A DNA stretch of 64,000 nt from Schistosoma mansoni (GCF_000237925.1 NW_017386124.1:88631-152630), one strand, 5' to 3'; shown: positions 13,001-22,439, counted from the first letter of the stretch. A program made the numbers and translations. Notes: generated by a model from the sequence alone, not told the origin.

Positions 13001-15305
13001 GTTTGAATTTGCGTATAGATAAGGCTTCAATAAACCTTAGTATACGCTCTTTTATAGAACACCACAAAAGCCGAGTTAAGATCAAACTTATATTTATAAA
13101 ATCCGACTTCCATTTACTTATTTCATGCTCAATGACAAAATGACGTTTGAGGAATTTCTAATAGCATAATTTTAATAATTATATATAAATTGAACTATTT
13201 GTTTTATTTTGTTATTTAGTTGTACATCTGTTTCGTACAAGAATTGGTAGGGGTATGTACCTGATGTCGTCAACCAAAAAACTATTATTACCTATCTTAG
13301 TGTTTATGGTGTATCAGATTTCATGTAAGTTTACGAATGGAGTTGATTTCTGCTTCATTATTTTAATCTCTTTTCTTCAAAAACAATAAAATTAGAAGAC
13401 CCTTGCAGGTTGATGTACAATTGTTCTGTCAATAGAAAATATTTTGCGTTTGAAGCGAAGGTACTGGGTTCGAGTCCCAGAGTGAACATCAACTCTGGGA
13501 TGCAGGTACATCCAGCTGACGAATCATAAATAGGACGAAACGCGCGTCCTGGATTCCAATGCTAACCACTATCCATCTTTACTTACCATGCTTGTGAATT
13601 AGGCTATATCGAGGCAATACGCACAGTATGCACATATGCCAATTAGAGACTGACCAGTTGCAGTCTTAACACATCAATGAGAAGATTCAAACAAGCAATA
13701 CTAAATGAATTTATAAGTATAATTTGCTTAAGGTCCCACGCCATGACCTTGTTTGTTCATAGGAATTCAATAAGAGATGATGTTTAACTGATTGTTGTTT
13801 CATGTTAACTATGGTTATTATCGAATTATTCAGTTTGGCTTTCTTTGCTGCAAGTTATTAATGCACAATTTCCACGTGTTGCGAAATGTTGCTCTTCGTG
13901 TTGATTAGCGCCTGTCTATCCAGTAATAGAACTTCATCAGTGTTTTTGAGGAAACTAGCCCCTTTTATATATGAAATTAATTTTCGGAAACGGTAGATTT
14001 TCTATCATCAAAATGACTTTCATGTTCCGTGTGAAAGAAAGTATGGTTTTCTTTGTATGTTGTTGAAACGTTCCGCTAACCATAGAAGTTAACTTCTTTA
14101 CTTGTTGTATATTGCTCTCCGCATTTGAAAATTAAATACCATAATGGTTGTAATGGTTACAAGCCAGTGCCACTTGAGCTGTTAGGTTTTGATTATTTAT
14201 CCCTTTGATTGTTAGCCACCTACAACTTAGTGTTGTACTCTGTTATTTTCATCATATGTACGTACCTTCTTAGTGTTTATAAAGTTAACTAAATTCTACA
14301 CTTTGAAATATATTACTTATATTAAATTTCTTTTTCTCTGTATATTAAGGTCCACTGTTCATGGGTTATCTAGTAGCTGATAAATTTGGCTTTGTTTTCT
14401 CATTTGGTATTTATATTGACGGTATTTACATACCAGAAAGGCTGACTTATTTGCTTGCAGAGGCTCAGGTAAATAATATCTACATAAATTGCTCATATTT
14501 GCCATGTATATTGTTTTCCCTCAACCCCATATCGCATAGACCATACGATTGATATTCAATATAATTTGAGGCGAACACAATTGTTTTATAGTATAAGCGA
14601 AGTGAAATGTGCTAAATTCAGAAGAAATCTGACTAAGTAAATATCATGTCATTCTTGTCAATTTGGTTCTGTAAGAAACATGGTGTATTTGTGTAACTGC
14701 TCATTAATTAAAATGAGCACCGACTTCATCTGACAGTATCATTAGCTGGCATGCAAAAGGTATGATTTACAGCCGACTATATACCTATTGAATTACATTA
14801 ATTTTCTTATTGGAAATGTTTAAATTCAATGGTTACTCAAGACATAGTTCTTTTCACTTTTAAAGATAAAACCACATAACTACTCATCGTCCTGTATTAC
14901 ATATTTTTTATTAATTTCGTTTTAAATCCCAATTCACAGCTATTATGGTTTGGGTTATATCTGTTGTTCTTTACTTATCATTGTGGTCATCGACAGTATG
15001 ATTCAATTTATCCATTGAATAATGGTGAGCCATCGGAGAAATATTCAAACAGTGTTTATAAAGATGATATTCACTCTAATACGTTGCAGATCCGTCTATC
15101 AAAACTTTGTTCTTCACCTTCTTTGCTTATTATAACAGTTATTTACGTATCAATTCAATTGGCTTTTAATTTTATTTTTGTTTGGCTATCCTATGGTTTT
15201 GTAGTGGTGCTTTTAAGTCCAGGACCTGTAATCCCTATATGCGTTGTATGTATTTTATATATCTATTGTCCACGACCTAATCATGTAAAATATTGTATTC
15301 AGTAA
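3932..15305 (+). CDS. TMEM62: TMEM62-like multi-pass membrane protein, C-terminal half (5 exons)
   Basis: Exons 3932-4045, 9827-9908, 13220-13324, 14350-14468 and 14940-15305 join in phase to 261 residues plus stop (786 nt), each with an AG before and a GT after. TMEM62 proteins have an N-terminal calcineurin-like phosphoesterase domain and C-terminal membrane helices; their function is not well established. Here only the C-terminal part is present. Recognisable blocks are [20 protein letters not shown] (end of the lumenal domain), a first helix ([14 protein letters not shown]), a second ([15 protein letters not shown]) leading into the family signature [20 protein letters not shown], then [17 protein letters not shown], and two further hydrophobic segments ([38 protein letters not shown]). 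This follows the human TMEM62 order closely. Upstream exons must lie left of the window or under the 655-3525 LINE. The 5.8-kb first intron is loaded with LINE fragments. An AATAAA lies at 15594, before or within the range expected for a poly(A) signal. Confidence 0.82.
4780..5155 (-). mobile_element. Possible solo LTR or LTR fragment
   Basis: On the minus strand the block starts with a perfect 7-bp hairpin (TGGGGAT / ATCCCCA, 5132-5150), is T-rich, has a TATA-like CTTTTATAC at about 4950, and has the compact, gene-free look of an LTR. I did not find TG...CA ends with a target duplication, so borders are approximate and the call rests on general resemblance. Confidence 0.3.
5156..6177. other. 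Intronic stretch without recognisable gene
   Basis: AT-rich intron sequence of the TMEM62-like gene. An open frame at 5953-6144 starts at a non-ATG codon, resembles nothing I know and has no splice context. Confidence 0.45.
6178..6425 (+). repeat. Dispersed repeat, family F, copy 1
   Basis: Shares the ordered blocks TTTTGGCGCAAAATGCATTC, GTTTTGGCATTTAAGCTGAT, CTAATTCCTAACCCTAGCC and AAAGATCGTCCATAATTTAC with copies at 40420-40625, 46255-46545 and 46855-47085. Divergence is high. No coding capacity is seen. It could be a non-autonomous DNA element or an LTR piece. Confidence 0.6.
6858..7790 (-). mobile_element. 5'-truncated RTE-like LINE fragment, minus strand
   Basis: Same family as 655-3525. 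The minus strand encodes [19 protein letters not shown] (about 7720-7780), [15 protein letters not shown] with an intact FADD catalytic motif (about 7625-7665), [19 protein letters not shown], and [20 protein letters not shown]. Then come [20 protein letters not shown] (about 6990-7050) and a (TAAG)n tail at 6858-6875. Frame breaks separate the last part. Everything upstream of the QGC motif is missing, as expected for 5' truncation during insertion. It sits inside the first intron of the TMEM62-like gene. Confidence 0.85.
8141..8562 (-). mobile_element. LINE 3' end, left arm of a head-to-head pair at the gap
   Basis: Read on the minus strand it encodes the conserved C-terminus [20 protein letters not shown] then VGRCRLPG, followed by a 3' untranslated part and a (TGAC)n-type tail (GTCAGTCAGTCAGTCA at 8133-8150). 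It is the reverse complement of 8763-9179 with small differences near the outer end. Related 3' ends occur at 40815-41165 and 49260-49920. Confidence 0.75.
8563..8762. other. Scaffold gap of 200 N
   Basis: Exactly 200 undetermined bases, probably a placeholder of arbitrary length. It falls between two inverted copies of the same LINE 3' region, where assembly tends to fail. Confidence 0.98.
8763..9179 (+). mobile_element. LINE 3' end, right arm of a head-to-head pair at the gap
   Basis: Plus-strand copy of the same C-terminal LINE sequence ([28 protein letters not shown], then a stop and [20 protein letters not shown] in a continuing degenerate frame), ending near 9179 in a decayed tail. It matches the left arm in inverted orientation over ~400 bp, with differences in the last ~50 bp (for example CATCAGTTCG against CATCATTTCG). 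Confidence 0.75.
9180..9826. other. Intronic stretch without recognisable gene
   Basis: Unique-looking AT-rich intron sequence leading to exon b of the TMEM62-like gene. No exon-like open frame with splice sites was recognised. Confidence 0.4.
9827..9908 (+). CDS. TMEM62: TMEM62-like gene, exon b
   Basis: 82 nt after a strong polypyrimidine acceptor (TTTTTTTTAG), ending before GTAAGTTT. It begins in phase 0 and leaves one base (C), which the next exon's leading TT completes to Leu. It encodes a hydrophobic helix, [18 protein letters not shown] second frame is also open, but only this one joins in phase on both sides. Confidence 0.7.
10233..10345 (+). repeat. GC-rich repeat fragment in intron
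   Basis: The segment from CCCGTAGCTCCTTCGGGGGC to the A-rich run after CCCGCTAAAAAAACGCTAACC stands out as GC-rich in AT-rich intron DNA and is followed by an A-rich stretch. From memory, very similar segments are dispersed in schistosome genomes, probably LINE leader sequence. No second copy is present in the window. Confidence 0.4.
10346..13219. other. Intronic stretch, mostly unassigned
   Basis: Second intron of the TMEM62-like gene (9909-13219). It holds AT-rich sequence, a small (AAT)n run near 12880 and short open frames (10579-10797, 11993-12187) that do not join in phase with the gene. A block around 12830-13080 may be repeat-derived, but I cannot place it. Confidence 0.4.
13220..13324 (+). 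CDS. TMEM62: TMEM62-like gene, exon c
   Basis: 105 nt from GTTATTTAG to TCAT|GTAAGT. Only one frame is open, and it needs one base from the preceding exon and gives one base to the next; both neighbours fit. It encodes [11 protein letters not shown] and the helix [16 protein letters not shown]. Confidence 0.75.
13451..13709 (+). repeat. tRNA-like SINE with hammerhead (Sm-alpha type), copy 1
   Basis: Contains a B-box-like GGGTTCGAGTCCC (13467-13479), then a hammerhead ribozyme region (13501-13562), then a ~145-bp 3' part shared base for base with copy 2 (15621-15858) apart from scattered differences. Schistosomes are known to carry such SINE-like hammerhead repeats (Sm-alpha). It lies in the third intron of the TMEM62-like gene. 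No clear target duplication was found here, so the 5' border is approximate. Confidence 0.75.
13501..13562 (+). ncRNA. Hammerhead ribozyme, Schistosoma type, intact core but damaged stem II
   Basis: Conserved core CTGACGA at 13516-13522 and GAAA at 13537-13540, with cleavage expected after GTC at 13546-13548. Stem I forms from ATCCAG (13510-13515) and CTGGAT (13549-13554). The upstream GCAGGTAC stretch resembles the natural S. mansoni ribozyme's stem I loop. Stem II is weakened: the usual GTCC facing GGAC reads ATCA here. The core suggests residual activity is possible, but the lost stem II pairing makes it doubtful. Confidence 0.8.
14350..14468 (+). CDS. TMEM62: TMEM62-like gene, exon d (signature exon)
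   Basis: 119 nt from TATTAAG to GCTCAG|GTAAAT. With the split Cys codon it encodes [19 protein letters not shown] and [20 protein letters not shown]. This is the best-conserved block of the family (human: GPWFFGEIIDGKFGCCFSFG, then GIFVNGHFLQGSITF), so it identifies the gene. Confidence 0.85.
14940..15305 (+). CDS. TMEM62: TMEM62-like gene, last exon
   Basis: 366 nt including the TAA at 15303-15305, after acceptor TTCACAG. It begins in phase 0 with [14 protein letters not shown], has a polar loop (about residues 15-60) and two hydrophobic segments, and ends ...NHVKYCIQ. Confidence 0.8.
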   Translation, partial: LLWFGLYLLFFTYHCGHRQYDSIYPLNNGEPSEKYSNSVYKDDIHSNTLQIRLSKLCSSPSLLIITVIYVSIQLAFNFIFVWLSYGFVVVLLSPGPVIPICVVCILYIYCPRPNHVKYCIQ

Positions 15306-15620
15306 ATGTTCATTTCTTTCTTTTTCATTTTATACTATTTAAACGTTTGCTTATTCAGTGATGATATATCATATTTTTTTCTTGTAGTTAAATGATATTT
15401 AACAGAACACATATTTTCCCAAAACTGTGATAAACATACATTTGCATTATTTATTGTATTATCATTTGATTGGATCCACTATGTGTAGTTCATTCAAAGC
15501 AGAAAATTACTTACATGAAAACAAAACCGATAAGTAATCAGCAATAATTATGACTTTAAACAATGTGCTACTCAAACTATTAGATTTAAAGAAATAAAAT
15601 TACTTAACACTGAGTAAGTT

Positions 15621-15858
15621 CGAGTCCCAGAGTGAACATCAACTCTGAGATGCAAGCACATCCAGCTAACGAGTCCCAAATTGGACGAAACGAGCGTCCT
15701 GGATCCCACTGCTAGCCACTATCCATCTTTACTTACCATGCTTGTGAATTAGGCTATATCGAGGCAATACGCACAGTATGCACATATGCCAATTAGAGAC
15801 TGACCAGCTTCAGTCCTAACACATCGATGGGAAGATTTAAACAAGCAATACTAAATGA
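15621..15858 (+). repeat. tRNA-like SINE with hammerhead, copy 2, with 12-bp target duplication
   Basis: 238 bp flanked by ACTGAGTAAGTT at 15609-15620 and 15859-15870, a 12-bp target-site duplication. It is 5'-truncated in the middle of the B box (starts CGAGTCCCAG) and otherwise follows copy 1 to ...AATACTAAATGA. This is the signature of LINE-assisted insertion. It lies ~315 bp after the TMEM62-like stop codon, close to the likely poly(A) region. Confidence 0.85.
15651..15712 (+). ncRNA. Hammerhead ribozyme copy with mutated core (G5 to A)
   Basis: Stem I ATCCAG / CTGGAT and stem II GTCC / GGAC are intact, GAAA is at 15687-15690 and GTC at 15696-15698. The core at 15666-15672 reads CTAACGA instead of CTGACGA, so the invariant G5 is lost. 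Because G5 is needed for catalysis in hammerheads, this copy is probably inactive. Confidence 0.75.
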
Positions 15859-15870
15859 ACTGAGTAAGTT

Positions 15871-16740
15871 AATTGCATAGCTCATTATGTGGTCATAGAA
15901 TTGAAACTATGATCTCAAAACTGTTGATTTTATTCTTTACTGTAAAACATTGTGTATTAGTGCAGATCCGTGATGAGGAACTATCTGAAATTTATTTATT
16001 TATTGCTCGGCTTGTGTTTTTAGCGTTTTAACGGGATTACTTAGTATACTAAGTCGGTATCGTTTAGTAAGTTATTTTACCAACTAGACATGCGAGTTTA
16101 TCAGAAGAATTGTTCGAACATCTACAACTTATTACAAACAATCGGTCTCTGTCTAATTATGTTATTTCTTCAGTATACTCCAAGTCACATAGTTCAACGT
16201 GTGATCATGTCTCTTATCATAGTCATTAGGTAGAAACCTAGAGAATGGTGTGATATTTTATGCGGTTTGTTATATACTAATATAGTGATATGGTAAGTTA
16301 TTGTTTTATATGGATTCTCTATCCGTATTATGCTATTGTTTGTGAATGTCGTTTCATCAAATTACCGCAAAGTTATCAATATACTGAGCGAAATGCACAA
16401 AAACAGTTTGAAAGATCGATAGTCTGATAAACGTCTCATACTATCTGCTTACAATACAGAAGTAGTTGCAGTTTGGTGTCAAACAAAAAGAATGTACACA
16501 TTTGCGTGTGTTTACTGGTTGTAGTTACCAACACGACTGAGCCTACTATATACCAACATTTTGAAAGCCAAAAGGATGTAAATGTCTAATTCTGATAATA
16601 AATATGAAGGGTGACAAAAACGTAATATAAATAAGATTATAGTGAAAATTTGTTACCTACAATAATTCGAATTGATTTGTATCTTCACAACAAAAGTCAA
16701 AAAAAGTGATTTACTTGGAAAACTCAACGAGGAAGTTTGC
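15871..16740. other. Stretch without recognisable gene
   Basis: AT-rich intergenic DNA downstream of the TMEM62-like gene. No motif or long frame recognised. Confidence 0.45.
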
Positions 16741-18120
16741 TTTTATTTACAAAGCTCAAAACAACTAACTATAACTAAGACTTATTTTGATCACTTTTAC
16801 TGTTTTGGTACTGTTTCGATGCCACCGTAAATTTGTTAGCTGGTAGTTCAAAAATACCAACCGTGGTCGAGACCGGGCAGTTGTGCCGTTTGTTGTATCC
16901 AACTGTAATTTTTGTTGGCTTAAGGATCCGTTATCAAAAGGTGTGACCAGAAATGCGACTTTCAATAGATCCTTCAATATCCTTCATTTATTCGGATTGA
17001 AGTTAACTACGCCCGAATAGGACTTTGAATATTGTCATAATTACATTTTTTATCCGTGTTAAATGACTGACTACTAAAGATTTTGTAAAACGTTTACAAG
17101 CTGCTGTAATTGATGTCTGATTTGACCGGGAGTACCTAATTTGAGATATACTTAAGGGTGGCTTTGCATAGAGATACACACACACCATACGGAATCATGA
17201 TCCCCCTATTAGCATCTTTAGACTTAAAAGAAATTGGAAACCCACAAGGACTGGTGTCCCAACGTTGTACCATCAAAATAAATGGCAGGTGTGGTAACGT
17301 CTTTGCCCGGGGAAAGTATCAGGTTGGAAAATGTTGCGGTGGTTCTTTAGCATCCCACAGACCCGAAGTTAAGAAACTGGTCATGGCCATATAAACATAT
17401 GCATCTGTAAGCAGGTTGGCTTATCGGAATTGTCCTAGGTATGTTTAAGGGGATGAAAACAAGCTGAGTGGTCACGTGTCTACTGAGCCTCCTGAACCGT
17501 TTGAGGACAGCTGTGGCGATAATTTTTTGTAGGTCTTCAACGTTGATGCTAACCTTGTCAGTTTTGCTTAGCACAATCTGGCTGAAATCTCCTTGTTGGT
17601 TGATAGTGACGATTCAAACGTAGTGACTTGAGAACCAGGTGAGATTGTTACCGCTCCAAGTAATTCTGTATGGCTGTCTCGGAAGACGGGAAATCGACAA
17701 CTATGCTTGAACAAATATGAGGAGGAAAAAACGCAACAAAATGCACCCCTATCTTTGAAAATCCTTTGGTAGACTCCCATTCAACGTCACAGAAAACATC
17801 AAGTTTTCAAAGTAGGACTGAACTTAATCTTTGATTGGCTAAATAATGCTTGATCTCATCAAGTATCATTTTATGTAGTTTTCCACAATCAAGTGACTAC
17901 GTCTACAATATTGAGCCATGTCATGCCGGTCGATGGTTCACACGTTCATTATTGTTGACCTTCCCTGTGAGTTGCATATTGAGTGTAAACCTTATCAGTA
18001 ATCATATTATCAGCTTCAAATATCGTCAGGTTATGGACAAATATCACTACACAGCTCTCCAACCAAAATCATCGTGACGTTGGTTCTGTTCCGAATGAAG
18101 TGGGATTGTAGCGCTCCTGA
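16741..18120. other. Block of short open frames on both strands, probably decayed mobile element
   Basis: Contains several open frames of 60-78 codons on both strands (16765-16977 and 17347-17574 minus, 17158-17394 and 17850-18077 plus), denser than in neighbouring DNA and somewhat richer in G+C around 17150-17800. No domain is recognised. A decayed retrotransposon is the most likely explanation, but this is not shown. Confidence 0.3.
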
Positions 18121-18569
18121 GATTATCAAAAAAATGATAAAAACCCTCCGGGTATCGACAAATTGAAGGCAAAATCAAAAACGCGGTAGCAGCAGGTGAT
18201 CGATGAAAAGGAGTAGTAGTTTAAAAAAATGAAAATTCGTGTGGAGATTATTTAGTGGTGAAACAAGGTAAACTTATCGTGATGAAGAACGATTTAGTGT
18301 GGACTTATTATAACAATTCACACGAAGATACATAGTACTAAACGTCGGCTAATAGCTTAACCTCTGGATAGTATAAACATTTTGTGCACAGAAATACAAA
18401 ACAATGATAAAAATGTTATTATTGGTATTATCATTGGTTTAAATATAAAAGTCGGTGACTGATTATGCATTAGCGGGCTAATTGATGAAACAGAATTCTA
18501 ACCATGGAGAAGGAGACTTCCGGGTAGTGATGCAAAATCCAATTTGAAGGTTTTGTCTGTCAAAATCTC

Positions 18570-19210
18570 TCCATGTATATATTTACAACTTGTTCTTATT
18601 GATTGTTTTCAGTTGTTCGTTTTGTTAGCCATTTCGGTTCCATTTGAGATGATAATACTTGTATTTCATTATAGTTTCTTATTGTCTTCACGCATCCACT
18701 GCGTTTCCATGTCTTCCTGAACTGCATTTATGTTGTTTAAGTTGATAATTAGTCCTGGTGTCAGCCATATTGATTTGTTCCCCCTTTTATTATGTTGCAT
18801 GCATTAACTGTAATTGTGCATTTTTGATTGTGAATTAAAGCACTTTTCATAGAATCGGAAACACTCTGTGCTATAAAGCAACCAAATATTATCTTTCGAA
18901 CGAATCTGATTTATCCAGAAAGGATAGAATAACATTTATTTGTCGCTATTGATCGATTATTGAGCGTGTATTTGGCGTCGAGTCGCGATTGACTATGATT
19001 ACCACAACAGGAAGATCACGTGCCAGATATTCTTTCGGATGCGAATATAATAAGATATATTTATTGGCGATCTCGTGGTATTGAAATAATGCCGAAATCG
19101 TGCCAAAGTTTGCAAGCGAGACTAGTGAGCGTACACGAGTTCGTGCAAGGTCACGAAAAAACGGAAAAGCTTTCTTTCGTATACTTACTCAAACGGGTGC
19201 AGTAAAACAA
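18570..19210 (+). mobile_element. LTR and leader-like fragment (TTGGCGTCGAGT type)
   Basis: A T-rich, AATAAA-like block (GAATTAAAGCAC near 18832) is followed by TTGGCGTCGAGTCGCGATTG at 18970-18989 and ACTATGATTACC. The same order occurs in reverse complement at 22440-22495 and 27365-27430. The TTGGCGTC stretch just behind an LTR-like block may be a primer-binding site. Superfamily and borders are uncertain. Confidence 0.4.
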
Positions 19211-19689
19211 TCAGTGGTGCAATTGGTTATGATACTAATTGTTTCCGTTACACCAATCGTTTTCACGTCATAAAAGTAAGTCACTGCAAGTGAAAAATTA
19301 TTGATTGAATAACTGAGTGGTAATATTTGTTTAGAACTGTTATTCACTCCATCACATTTAACTACCTAGACCGTTATTCTTCAATCAAAACCATAGTTTG
19401 GGTCCTGCTTTGTTGTAGTTGATGTTTCAAGCATACTATGCTTTGTTTACAGAGAGATTCTCTCAACCTTGTTATTGCTCGACCGTGATAGAACTCAGTA
19501 ATACATACGAACTGTAATGAAAAATTCATTCAGTGAAAATGCTAATAATTATGTGAACCTTGGTTAGACACTTGTCGGTAGTTCGTTGTACGTCTGTACA
19601 TGCGAAATGACATGCTTTGGACCAAATGCAGCGATGAAAACGGCGATATTCAGTTTGAACACGATACTAACAAACAGAATTTCATTATA

Positions 19690-19935
19690 TGGTTGAAATC
19701 ATTAGTCAGTTGAAGCTAGACCACTATGAAAAACCTGGAAGCACTGGACTTTAATTTCATCCTATTGTGGGACTCCTCGGCAGTACGCATCCACTATCCC
19801 ACCTGGCGAGATTCGAACCCAGGACATATCATTCTCGCGCCCGAACGCTTAACCTCTAGACTACTGAGCCGGCAATCATTGTTGTTGATGTCTAACTTGA
19901 ACCAATCCACGAATTAGGGCAACCGTTCAACTGAC
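19690..19935 (-). repeat. tRNA-like SINE with hammerhead relic, minus-strand copy
   Basis: On the minus strand: TAGTCTAGAGGTTAAGCG (A-box or D-arm-like, about 19848-19865), B box GGGTTCGAATCTC (about 19809-19821), a hammerhead-like region (19739-19791), and an end matching the plus-strand copy (CTAGCTTCAACTGACTAATG). It lies head-to-head with 19965-20305. The tRNA-like boxes imply RNA polymerase III ancestry; this is not a tRNA gene, since no acceptor stem closes. Confidence 0.7.
19739..19791 (-). ncRNA. Decayed hammerhead ribozyme (minus)
   Basis: Read on the minus strand: stem I ACTG pairs with CAGT, core CCGAGGA (19774-19780) in place of CTGANGA (U4 changed to C), stem II GTCC / GGAT with one G-U pair, GAAA at 19755-19758 and GTC before the closing stem I strand. 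The layout is a hammerhead with one core change; activity is doubtful. Confidence 0.6.
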
Positions 19936-19964
19936 CGATGATTCCACAAAACCCCATTTGATAA

Positions 19965-20305
19965 TAAACATGCTCACTAGTGACTGGCACCAAGAGTTCT
20001 AGTGCGAAGCCATGACCAGTGGAGTTCAACCGAGTCTGTTTTGAGGTAGTAACTCACTGAGAATAATGGTGGACGGTGGCTCAATTTCGTGGATTGGTTG
20101 AAGTTGGACGTTAACGCTATTTCTTATCGGTTAAGTTGTCCAAAGTCAAGGCGTTTGTGTGCGAGAACGGTATGTCCTGGGTTCGAATATCGTCGGGTGG
20201 GTCCGTGGAAGCACACTGCCAAGGAGTCCCACAATAGGACAAAATGGCCGTCCAGGGCTTTCAGGTTTTCCATAGTGAACTAGCTTCAACTGACTCATGG
20301 CTTCA
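19965..20305 (+). repeat. tRNA-like SINE with hammerhead relic, plus-strand copy
   Basis: Starts near AGTGACTGGCACCAAGAG, has GTGGATTGGTTGAAGTTGGA shared with the neighbouring inverted copy, B box GGGTTCGAATATC (about 20180-20192), a hammerhead-like region at 20211-20260 and the common end CTAGCTTCAACTGACTCATG. More complete at its 5' side than the minus copy. Confidence 0.7.
20211..20260 (+). ncRNA. Decayed hammerhead ribozyme (plus)
   Basis: Same layout as the minus copy, but the core reads CCAAGGA (20219-20225), with U4 and G5 both changed, and GAAA has become AAAA after stem II (GTCC / GGAC intact). GTC remains at about 20250-20252. Almost certainly inactive; recognisable only through stem II and its neighbour. 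Confidence 0.55.
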
Positions 20306-22439
20306 CCTGTCAAATTACTAAAATCTTCACACAACTACCTGATAAAATTTTATTTGGTTGAACCAGACTACGTTTTTGTGTATAACGTACGAAGCATTTT
20401 TGAATGATTTATCAGATTATATCTAAACACAATCTCTGTGCTCAGTTTATTATATTCTAATTTTAGAAAGAGAATAAATTGTATTAAACGTACAAAATGC
20501 ATCAAGCGGTACTGCCTGAGATATGGTATCAAGGGTTCTCCAAATGCAAACAAACCTGCTAAACAACAAAAGAAATAGTTAATAAACACGAGTTTGATAC
20601 CAGAGAAGCAATAAAAGTACTTCGAACACAATAGGATAAGATTTGTAGAGGTAAAGACTCTGTCAACTTGCCCATGATGACAGGCAGAGGCTAAGAGTCA
20701 TACACCAAGCCACACCGTTATCTTGAGTTTAGTCAAACATGATCTCATTGACAATAGTCCGGTAACATGCAACATTAAGAAAGTATTAAGAGATACTTCT
20801 TTAAACTAGCACCAAATAACATGAACTTCGATAGGGAAGGCTGAAGTACATAAAAGGTAGCTAACATGAGACCTGAATAGAGGGTAAAATGAGAGACAGA
20901 GAGAAGAAACGAATGAATGACATTTTTGTCGAATAAAATGCTGTGGAGGATTTTCACCACGTCCTTCCCGTCACACTCGATATTCGGATGTACGATAAGC
21001 CAGTTGTCTAAATTCATACTTACTGGCTGATAGCGCGTACCAGCTGCAAGTTCAAAGTTTGGGGTAATATAGTTGTAGTGAACAGAACACTACTGGGGAC
21101 AATCGAATGTATTTAAGCAAACATTACAGACTATCTCAATAAATTCTAAAAACCATACAATGAACAGTCAATTTGCAAATTAACAACCAATAGTCTCGAT
21201 CTTCATTGTTTCTTCTCTAATTCCATTGTTCGTGCATTTTCCTACCGATTGCGCTTCTTTTCAGTTCTTTGCTCATCGGTCTTCTGCCAAAATACATTAT
21301 ATGTCGGACCAACACCATATACTACTTATATGGATATAAGTAGACCACACCACATAGTGATCGATTTGTATGAACTTGAGTAGTTATTAGATGTTGAAAT
21401 AGACAAAGTTTATCTTCCACAAATACAGGTTTCATCGTGTTACACAATTTTTCCGGTCAATTGAATCGTTGGAGGGTGTAGCGGTAAATAAATCCCTAAA
21501 ATTATTAGCTCTGTTAGCCTTCCACACATGATGCTGGTCGCACTAGTTTTAGCGAACTCTTTTAGCTGAAGACGCCCTCCCATGCATGCGCATAAGATCG
21601 CGGGTGAATACTCTGTGCTCAGATTCTACTACGACCTCTAGCTAGCTTGAATCAGTCACTTCTCGATATACTGATAGCCTATGAAATATATCTTCGGGTT
21701 TCTTCGCTTCTGACTTTTTATTTCACTAGGTTGATATGTTTTGATTATAGGTGTTACTGTTTGAGGCGTTGTGACATCTTTGAGGGTGTTTATCAATTAG
21801 TATTGTTCATGTGATTTTCATGGAGAGTATAAGTTTTAAATCTTGATTCACTTAGTGTTATTGTAATAGTAAGCTTCAGGGTTTCTATATTGAACGCTTG
21901 CTTGATAGTTTACTTGCCATATCAGTGAACTATGATAATATCTCATTTAGGCGGTCTTATCATTTTAACTATATGGAACGTATTTCTAGGCAACTGATGT
22001 GATAACCGAATCCATTAATTCAAATACATATATAAATAGGCGCTTTGAAGCTCTGTCAAAAAATTTAAAAGTTTAGACATCTCGAGGGAAAAATAGTAAG
22101 GAACAGGACAGTTGTGGTGTAGACTCTTCGTAATAGGTTGCTGTAGTTAGTCTAGTAACATTCATAAATATGTAGCAATCACATTAAGAGACATGTAGTG
22201 ATAATTGAACGATGTTTGTTCGCGCTAGAAAAGCAAATGTTCGGGTTCACAGAAAGGACAACACAGAAAGTCTCCATCCGTGCGGACTAAAATCAAACGC
22301 CACAGAACCAAAAAATGACTCAGTGGTCTCGCTTATAAACGATCTTGGTATTGTTTAGATATCATGAGATCATCAACAAATACATCACACTAAAACCTTT
22401 TGTTTTCTGATATTTGGCCTACCGAAATACCTAACGTTG
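20306..22439. other. Stretch without recognisable gene
   Basis: AT-rich DNA with two open frames of 80-87 codons on the minus strand (20368-20631 and 20775-21017). Neither resembles a known family to me nor has a splice-site context; the second has a hydrophobic middle. No RNA gene seen. Confidence 0.4.

Noticed and set aside
13467-13479. tRNA gene suggested by GGTTCGAGTCCC
   Set aside because: No acceptor stem or anticodon arm closes; the motif is the B box of the hammerhead SINE. The same applies to GGGTTCGAAT at 19809-19821 and 20180-20192.
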